DNA of 64,000 bases from Pectobacterium colocasium (lineage in GTDB: Bacteria > Pseudomonadota > Gammaproteobacteria > Enterobacterales > Enterobacteriaceae), in NCBI RefSeq assembly GCF_020181655.1, contig NZ_CP084032.1:3224001-3288000 (forward strand), read 5' to 3'. The translations under genes and the position numbers were made by a program. The notes beneath the pieces are model-generated. The model ran no database searches. It saw only the letters and a list, made by a program, of their open reading frames with translations, and was not told the origin of the DNA. Below are positions 57,447-64,000 of the stretch, in pieces (the first letter of the stretch is position 1; the number at the start of each line of letters is the position of its first letter).

Positions 57447-57672
57447 GCGTATTTCCGCCGATTTCATCAATAGATAATCAGGCGAAAAAATCAGCAATAG
57501 ACCATGCCTGAGCCTATTAACCGTCGGCGTAATAAAATCAACAACAACCGTCTTAAAACAGGTACGGGGTGAAGCATCACGCATGTGAGCCTCATCCCCG
57601 CGGCCTGTTTCTATCTATTTACGTGGCAGACGACAGACTACTCTGCCCCGTTATTCTCACGCTCAACGACCG

Positions 57673-58413
57673 TTAACGAACGGAATGCGCACGCACCTGT
57701 CCGCTTAGCCCGCTGAGTTGTTTCAGCTCACCCAGCGAGGACTCCAGCTTCTGCTTAGACGCATCCGGCCCCACGTAAATACGGGTGATTTCTCCTGAAA
57801 CCGGCGTTGACGGCACGGTATACGCGCGATAGCCGGAAAGACGCAATTTGGCGACAATTTCATTCACCTTATCCGCGTTTTTCAGTGCACCAAGCTGCAC
57901 AATGTAGGCCTGTCCGACAGGGGCTTGCTGCGCTGGTTGGGTTTCAGGCTTCACTTCCGGCTTGGGTTCCGGTTTAGGCTCAGGCTTTGGTTTCACTTCT
58001 GGCTTCACCTCAGGTTTTGGCTGAGGCTTCGGCGTCACCGGGGTCTGAACCGGCGGACGCTCAACCACCACTGGCGGTGCCGTCATGGATGGCGTATTCG
58101 TGCCAGAATGGGACGATGGCGGCGCCTGCGTCGTGGTTTCAGGTGCTGTAGTTGTAGATGATGTGGATGATCTCGCTTCGGCTTCCGCGCTGTTCTGCAT
58201 CGCCGCTTCCGCCCCTTCCGGTGGCAACGACGGGTTCAGCGCAGGCAGCGATTCCATCTCATTACTGTCACCCGGTTTAGGGATCAGCGGAATCGACGCA
58301 AACTCGTCCTCGTAGTGCTTCTTCTTACCGTCCAGCAGGCCAGGTAAGACGATCACGCCCAACGCGACCAGAATGACCGTCCCCACCAGGCGATTCTGAA
58401 ATTTACTCGCCAT
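57673..58413 (-). CDS. dedD: DedD, SPOR-domain cell-division protein
   Basis: A 246-residue bitopic protein. A short cytoplasmic N-terminus (ASKFQNRLVG) is followed by one membrane helix (TVILVALGVIVLPGLL). A long Pro/Lys/Glu/Ser linker carries a run of K-P-x-P and K-P-E-V units (about residues 130-160), and a C-terminal SPOR domain (from about AYIVQLGALKNADKV) binds denuded septal glycan. The ATG at 58413 is used, overlapping the folC end; four extra codons upstream are unlikely. DedD localises to the septal ring and helps septation. Confidence 0.93.
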   Translation of the reverse strand: MASKFQNRLVGTVILVALGVIVLPGLLDGKKKHYEDEFASIPLIPKPGDSNEMESLPALNPSLPPEGAEAAMQNSAEAEARSSTSSTTTAPETTTQAPPSSHSGTNTPSMTAPPVVVERPPVQTPVTPKPQPKPEVKPEVKPKPEPKPEPKPEVKPETQPAQQAPVGQAYIVQLGALKNADKVNEIVAKLRLSGYRAYTVPSTPVSGEITRIYVGPDASKQKLESSLGELKQLSGLSGQVRAHSVR

Positions 58414-59671
58414 TCGCCTTCTCCTCATCCAGCGCTTCCATCACATGCGCTACCGTATGAAAAGATCCACAAACAATGACGATATCCTGCTCTGCGGCCT
58501 CGGACATCGCCTGCTGCCAGGCAGTCACGACATCGGGGAACGATTGGCTGCGCGTCAGGTGCTCAGCAATCTGCTGCGCGGTGGCACCACGCGGCCCTTC
58601 CAGCGGTGCGCAATACCACTCATCCACCAACGGCGTTAAGTGAGCCAGCGTACCAGCAATATCTTTATCCGACAGCATGCCGACGACGGCCCGCACTTTT
58701 CCGGTTGTCGGCAGTGCGGCTAAACGGTTTGCCAGATACGCCGCCGCATGGGGATTGTGTGCAACATCAAGAATCACTCGCGGTGATGCCTGCACCGTCT
58801 GAAAACGCCCCGGTAACGCCGCGTTCTGCACCCCCTGTCGAATCGCGTCTTCGCTCACATTGAGTGACGAATAGTGCAGTGCGGCCAGCGCGGTGGCAGC
58901 ATTAGCCAATGGAACATTGGGTAATGGCAGACGAGATAATTCACGCTGCTTATCCTGCCAGCTCCACGTCTCACGCTGAACGGAATAGTCCCAGTCCCGA
59001 CCACGATGGCGCAGCAGTGCCCCTTTCTCCGCGGCAACATCGGCAATCGTTCCCGGCATATCCGGCTCGCCGACAACGGCAGGTCTACCCTGTCGAAATA
59101 TTCCCGCTTTCTCACGGCCAATACTTTCTCGATCGTTACCTAACCAGTCGGTATGGTCGATCGCAATACTGGTGACGACGGAAACATCGGCATCCACAAT
59201 ATTGGTGGCGTCCAGACGCCCGCCCAACCCTACTTCCAGAATGACGACATCCAGGTTCGCCTGCTTAAAGAGCTGCAACGCCGACAGCGTGCCGAATTCA
59301 AAATAGGTGAGCGATACCGCCCCTCTTCCTGCTTCGATATACGCAAACGCCTGAGTGTGCTGCGCTTCAGGCAATTCTTTGCCCTGGATACGCACCCGTT
59401 CAGTATAGCGAACAAGATGGGGAGAACTATACACGCCAACCCGTAACCCAGCAGCCAGCAGAATCGATTCCAGCGTACAGCAGGTGGTTCCCTTGCCGTT
59501 TGTCCCCGCGACAGTGAAAACCGTTGCGGCAGGCTGTAGCAGTTGGAGATGTTCAGCAACCTGCTTAACGCGCTCCAGACCTAAATCAATGGCCTGCGCG
59601 TGCAGGTGCTCAAGATAATGAAGCCACGTGACCAAAGGTGACGTGGCTTGAGGTATTTGAAGAGTATCCAT
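58403..59671 (-). CDS. folC: Dihydrofolate synthase/folylpolyglutamate synthase
   Basis: A 422-residue bifunctional FolC. The Mur-ligase-like P-loop is FTVAGTNGKGTTCC (about residues 52-65); EVGLGGRLDATNIVDAD and DVAHNPHAAAYLA are other ATP/metal-site motifs. It adds glutamate to dihydropteroate and then to folates. The start codon is ATG; the gene overlaps dedD by 11 bases, so the two are probably one operon. AccD lies 105 bp upstream on the same strand. Confidence 0.97.
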   Translation of the reverse strand: MDTLQIPQATSPLVTWLHYLEHLHAQAIDLGLERVKQVAEHLQLLQPAATVFTVAGTNGKGTTCCTLESILLAAGLRVGVYSSPHLVRYTERVRIQGKELPEAQHTQAFAYIEAGRGAVSLTYFEFGTLSALQLFKQANLDVVILEVGLGGRLDATNIVDADVSVVTSIAIDHTDWLGNDRESIGREKAGIFRQGRPAVVGEPDMPGTIADVAAEKGALLRHRGRDWDYSVQRETWSWQDKQRELSRLPLPNVPLANAATALAALHYSSLNVSEDAIRQGVQNAALPGRFQTVQASPRVILDVAHNPHAAAYLANRLAALPTTGKVRAVVGMLSDKDIAGTLAHLTPLVDEWYCAPLEGPRGATAQQIAEHLTRSQSFPDVVTAWQQAMSEAAEQDIVIVCGSFHTVAHVMEALDEEKANGE

Positions 59672-59776
59672 GAGTCCCGTTCACTGGCTTACGGTTCATT
59701 GCGGGCTGAGCGTGCGTATGGCTACTCGGTCGAAAACGACGTGGTCGAGTACCACACGCCCAGCCCATCATGTCAA

Positions 59777-60694
59777 TTATGCGTCATCCTGTGATGATTC
59801 AGACGGCGCATCGCTGCGGATTTCCACGTCATCGTTGCCCGGTTCTGGATGATTCGTCAGTTTGGCAAGAATGGTGGCCAGCTTGTAGCGCATTTCCGGA
59901 CGACGAACGATCATATCGATCGCCCCTTTCTCAATCAGGAATTCGCTGCGCTGGAAGCCCGGCGGCAGCTTTTCACGCACGGTTTGTTCGATAACGCGTG
60001 GACCGGCAAAACCGATCAGCGCTTTCGGTTCAGCAATGTTCAGATCGCCCAGCATCGCCAGACTTGCGGAAACACCGCCCATCGTCGGGTCAGTCAGCAC
60101 GGAGATATACGGCAAGCCGCGCTCACGCATTTTTGCCAATGCCGCACTGGTTTTCGCCATTTGCATCAGCGACATCAGCGCTTCCTGCATACGCGCACCG
60201 CCACTGGCGGAGAAGCACACCAGCGGGCAGCCGTCTTCCAATGCCTGCTCAACGGCACGTACAAAACGCGCTCCCACAACAGACGCCATTGAGCCGCCCA
60301 TGAAAGAGAACTCAAACGATGCAGCCACAACCGGCATACCATACAGCGTGCCTTTCATGACGATCAGCGCATCTTTCTCATCGGACTGTTTCTGCGCAGA
60401 AACCAGACGATCTTTATATTTTTTGGAATCCCGAAATTTCAGGACATCCTTCGGCTCCAGTTCGCTTCCCAGCTCAACAGTGCTTTCTTTATCCAAAAAC
60501 GCCTGTAGGCGGCTACGTGCGGAGAGACGCATATGGTGATCGCACTTCGGGCAGACCTCCAGATTACGCTCCAGCTCAGCACGATAAAGAACCTGACCGC
60601 AGCTATCACATTTTGTCCAGACCCCTTCAGGGATATTCGCTTTACGGGTCGGTGTGATGTTGCTTTTGTTAAGAATTCGTTCAATCCAGCTCAT
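59777..60694 (-). CDS. accD: Acetyl-CoA carboxylase carboxyltransferase beta subunit
   Basis: A 305-residue AccD. The N-terminal zinc ribbon is complete (CDSCG...CPKCDHH, about residues 29-53) and is followed by the carboxyltransferase core with [21 protein letters not shown] and [12 protein letters not shown]. With AccA it transfers carboxyl from biotin to acetyl-CoA, the first step of fatty acid synthesis. Length is as in E. coli (304). It lies alone between folC and dedA. Confidence 0.97.
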   Translation of the reverse strand: MSWIERILNKSNITPTRKANIPEGVWTKCDSCGQVLYRAELERNLEVCPKCDHHMRLSARSRLQAFLDKESTVELGSELEPKDVLKFRDSKKYKDRLVSAQKQSDEKDALIVMKGTLYGMPVVAASFEFSFMGGSMASVVGARFVRAVEQALEDGCPLVCFSASGGARMQEALMSLMQMAKTSAALAKMRERGLPYISVLTDPTMGGVSASLAMLGDLNIAEPKALIGFAGPRVIEQTVREKLPPGFQRSEFLIEKGAIDMIVRRPEMRYKLATILAKLTNHPEPGNDDVEIRSDAPSESSQDDA

Positions 60695-60918
60695 TGATAA
60701 CCTTTCTGCTTGAACCTGGCAAATGCCAGTCCGCTGTTCATGTTATTCCCTGACAACATTGCCAATGAAAAAATGCCTGAGACGCACGACAATCGCGGTA
60801 CAAAGGCATCGGCACCCAGGGTGTTCCCAAGAACAGACCATAAATGCTGCCCATTAAACCATAACGTTCCGGTACTGTGGATAAAAAACTGGTCAAACCG
60901 GATGTTAAAATATTTCAC

Positions 60919-61581
<663 letters not shown>

Positions 61582-61775
61582 CACAACATCTTCTCCCAAG
61601 AATGTATATCAAACGCACGCGGTCGATATACGCAAGGCAGCCGTACCATCCGTGTTGCCTTGCGTATAGCACGCTAACTCGCATCGACCTTATCACGCAT
61701 TGCATACGGCTTTTTGATTTACCACCATCCGGCAGCATGCAACACGCAAAAGGCGCACTCGTTACAGCAAAAACG

Positions 61776-62627
61776 TCAATCTGCTAAAAAGAGCGGCCCC
61801 ATCGTAGGCCGTGGTAAAGCAAAACGCGCGGGGTAATCCACCGCCACTAAATACAACCCCTCAGCTCTGGCCGTCGCGGCGGCCAGCGTACGATCTTTGG
61901 CAGCCAGCAGTTCTGCAATCCACGACTCCGGGCGATTGCCACAACCGACTTCCATCAGGCTACCCACGATATTACGCACCATATGATGAACGAACGCATT
62001 GGCCTTAATATCTACCACGATATAGTCACCGTGACGTGTAACCTTTAAATGATTTACATTGCGCCACGGCGTACGCGACTGACACTGCACGGCCCGAAAA
62101 GAGGTGAAATCATTTTCCCCCAACAGGCACTGTCCAGCCCGTTCCATGCGCGTCACGTCCAGCGGGTGATAAAAATGCGTCACGCCGTGGGCGAGCACGG
62201 CAGGGCGATAACGGTGATTATAGATGACATAACGGTAGCGACGTGCCGTGGCGCTGAAGCGCGCATGGAAATCCTCATCCACCGTTTTCACCCAGCGCAC
62301 GGCGATATCCGGCGGTAAATTCGCATTCACGCCCATCGTCCAGGCCGCGTCTTTCCTGATGGCGTGCGTAGTAAAATGCACAACCTGCCCGGTGCCGTGA
62401 ACGCCAGCATCGGTTCGGCCAGCGCAAAACACGTCTATCGGTTCATCTGCCACTTTGCTCAGCGCTTTTTCAAGGCAGGCTTGCACGCTGGCAACTTCAG
62501 CCTGACGCTGCCAGCCATAATAGCGGCTACCGTCATACTCAATGCCTAACGCGATTTTCAGCGGGGCACGTTCGTTTTCCGCAACGGCGTCGGCCTGAAT
62601 GGCCTCCGCCTGAGTGGTTTCCGACAT
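61776..62627 (-). CDS. truA: tRNA pseudouridine(38-40) synthase
   Basis: A 283-residue TruA that makes pseudouridine at positions 38-40 of the tRNA anticodon stem-loop. The catalytic aspartate is in [14 protein letters not shown] (about residues 69-82); [12 protein letters not shown] and [15 protein letters not shown] are conserved. The N-terminal 20 residues (Thr/Glu/Ala-rich) exceed the E. coli protein and are probably disordered. Its start overlaps the last base of the usg stop codon, so the two are translationally linked. Confidence 0.96.
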   Translation of the reverse strand: MSETTQAEAIQADAVAENERAPLKIALGIEYDGSRYYGWQRQAEVASVQACLEKALSKVADEPIDVFCAGRTDAGVHGTGQVVHFTTHAIRKDAAWTMGVNANLPPDIAVRWVKTVDEDFHARFSATARRYRYVIYNHRYRPAVLAHGVTHFYHPLDVTRMERAGQCLLGENDFTSFRAVQCQSRTPWRNVNHLKVTRHGDYIVVDIKANAFVHHMVRNIVGSLMEVGCGNRPESWIAELLAAKDRTLAAATARAEGLYLVAVDYPARFALPRPTMGPLFLAD

Positions 62628-63637
62628 TACCCGAGATACTCCTGCACCAGACGCTCCGCAGTTTCCACCGCCATCAGCGCACCGCCAAAGCGAGCGTTAT
62701 CGGCAACCGACCAGAATTGCAGCAGTTCAGGAATACCGTAATCGTTACGCAGGCAACCTACGCTCAGTTGCCCATTGCCGGACGCATCGCCAACCTGAGT
62801 TGGGTAATCCTGTTCATCGCTGACCTGAATATTTCCGGCGTTGAGTAATTCGTCACGCGCTTCTTCCGCAGACAGCAGGCGCAGCGATTCAAGATGAACA
62901 ACCTGCGCGTGGCCATAGAACACAGGAGACTGAATGCAGGTCACTGAAATGGGTAATCCGTCATCCTGCAAGACTTTACGCACCTGATCGACCAGACGCC
63001 GTTCTTCACGCACGCTGCCGGCGTCATCAGGCAGTAAAGGCAACAGGTTGAACGCCAGCTGTTTCGGGAAAATCCCTTCTTCTGGCGGAATACCGTTCAG
63101 CAAGCGGGCGCTTTGCCCTGCCAGATCGTCTACCGCTGCTTTACCGAGGGCAGAAACCGACAGCATATTGACAACATGCAGGCGTGAAAGCCCGGCGGCA
63201 TCGGTCAGCGGTTTAATCGCCGTCAGCAGCTGACTCGTCAGGCTGTCCGCCACTGCAACAATGTTACGGTTACGATAATCTGCCAGCGTATGCGCATTCA
63301 CACCGGGCACCACCAGCGGGACATCCGGCTCCAGCGCAAACAGACCGCTGCTATCGATCACCAGACAGCCCGCATCTCCAGCGTCTTCCGCATAGCGGGC
63401 GCTGGCATCCTGACCGGCGACAAAAAACGCCAGCTGCGCCTGTGACCAGTCAAAATCCGCTACATCGGTGACCAGACAGGACTGGCCGTTAAAACGTATG
63501 GTTTCACCCGCACTACGTTCGCTGGCCAGTGGATACAGTTCACCCACCGGGAATTCACGTTCCTGCAATAATTCCAGTAACGCCGTGCCTACTGCGCCCG
63601 TTGCGCCCAGCAGAGCAATATTCCAGCCGTTAGACAT
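62627..63637 (-). CDS. usg: USG-1 protein, aspartate-semialdehyde-dehydrogenase-like
   Basis: A 336-residue homologue of aspartate-semialdehyde dehydrogenase with an N-terminal NADP-binding loop ([18 protein letters not shown]). Where true ASADH has the catalytic Cys (PNCTT), this protein reads [10 protein letters not shown], so the nucleophile is missing and dehydrogenase activity is unlikely. Function unknown; the gene lies between pdxB and truA in E. coli too. ATG 63637 has GGGAGAG upstream; the frame continues to 63670 but without a good start. Confidence 0.94.
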   Translation of the reverse strand: MSNGWNIALLGATGAVGTALLELLQEREFPVGELYPLASERSAGETIRFNGQSCLVTDVADFDWSQAQLAFFVAGQDASARYAEDAGDAGCLVIDSSGLFALEPDVPLVVPGVNAHTLADYRNRNIVAVADSLTSQLLTAIKPLTDAAGLSRLHVVNMLSVSALGKAAVDDLAGQSARLLNGIPPEEGIFPKQLAFNLLPLLPDDAGSVREERRLVDQVRKVLQDDGLPISVTCIQSPVFYGHAQVVHLESLRLLSAEEARDELLNAGNIQVSDEQDYPTQVGDASGNGQLSVGCLRNDYGIPELLQFWSVADNARFGGALMAVETAERLVQEYLG

Positions 63638-63798
63638 TTGGTTCTCTCCCAAATTTTGAATGAAACACAAAACATGAATGAAACCGACAAACGATAGCGA
63701 CGCCGTCCGTCAGTTCATGAATAAGTCACTTTCCGTTAATGAATGAAGAGTGGTACTTGTGCGACGCATCCGCCAACGGAGGATCTCAGCGGCCTCCG

Positions 63799-64000
63799 TT
63801 AACGCGCATCCCGCACTGACGCCGTGAACCCCAGCGCGTTCAGGCAATCTGCGCTGTCAGCATCGGCGCAGATAACATGAAGTGACGACCATTCGCGTCG
63901 TTCCTGATAATGTTTGCGCAGGCGATCAAACTCGCCTTCCTGATGCGCAACATGGCGCAACAGTGCATCGTCCCGGCGCACATCATACACCAGATGCACC
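63799..64000 (-). CDS. pdxB: Erythronate-4-phosphate dehydrogenase, C-terminal part
   Basis: The 3' end of pdxB, cut by the right edge (the start lies beyond the window). The segment [16 protein letters not shown], then [20 protein letters not shown], matches the C-terminal DUF3410-type dimerisation region of enterobacterial PdxB. The enzyme makes 2-oxo-3-hydroxy-4-phosphobutanoate in pyridoxal phosphate synthesis. It is the gene before usg, as in E. coli. Confidence 0.95.
   Translation of the reverse strand, partial: VHLVYDVRRDDALLRHVAHQEGEFDRLRKHYQERREWSSLHVICADADSADCLNALGFTASVRDAR

Overview
The window reads as chromosome of a soft-rot enterobacterium, most likely Pectobacterium. From the nuo operon to pdxB (about 19.8-64 kb) gene content and order follow the E. 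coli K-12 block nuo-lrhA-alaA-yfbR-yfbS-yfbT-yfbU-yfbV-ackA-pta-yfcD-yfcE-yfcG-folX-yfcH-hisPMQJ-ubiX-purF-cvpA-dedD-folC-accD-dedA-truA-usg-pdxB. Protein sequences are close to E. coli but clearly diverged. The left third is accessory. The genus is an inference from this pattern; no rRNA or other taxonomic marker lies in the window. No tRNA, rRNA or CRISPR array was found.

Left part (1-11.2 kb). A partial endonuclease/exonuclease/phosphatase gene at the edge; ylaC; a heme operon chuW-chuX-chuY (anaerobic radical-SAM heme breakdown, carrier and reductase) behind a Fur-box-like site; the ABC-F ATPase gene ybiT with a strong terminator; a divergent PhzF-GNAT pair; a tiny 32-codon gene with its own CRP site, promoter and terminator; and treB-treC for trehalose uptake and cleavage.

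11.2-18.5 kb holds the most unusual content: a tightly coupled minus-strand operon that appears to be a small biosynthetic cluster. In transcription order it has a truncated unknown gene, an IS1-family element, the 3' part of a dCTP-deaminase-like gene, an intact dCTP-deaminase-like gene, a stand-alone alanyl-tRNA-synthetase-like catalytic domain, a metallophosphoesterase, two different ATP-grasp ligases and an MFS exporter. I do not recognise it as a described pathway. The parts suggest a small amino-acid- or nucleotide-derived peptide that is made and exported. The IS1 copy carries two nonsense codons, has no target duplication and has truncated genes on both sides, so the promoter-proximal end of the operon seems to have been deleted.

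19-35 kb: elaB, then the complete complex I operon nuoA-N (nuoC and nuoD fused) ending at a strong terminator. A degenerate palindromic repeat lies between nuoF and nuoG, and nuoE carries a 4 x 15 bp repeat at its 5' end.

35-50.5 kb: lrhA (hexA in soft-rot bacteria), alaA, yfbR, the transporter gene yfbS, phosphatase yfbT, yfbU, yfbV, ackA-pta (acetate overflow), yfcD, yfcE, yfcG, folX and yfcH.

50.5-64 kb: the histidine-type ABC transporter hisJ-hisQ-hisM-hisP behind what looks like a sigma54 promoter with two NtrC sites, then ubiX, the PurR-controlled cvpA-purF pair, dedD-folC, accD, dedA, truA, usg, and the 3' end of pdxB at the right edge. A structured dispersed repeat occurs twice (19.7 kb and 50.65 kb).
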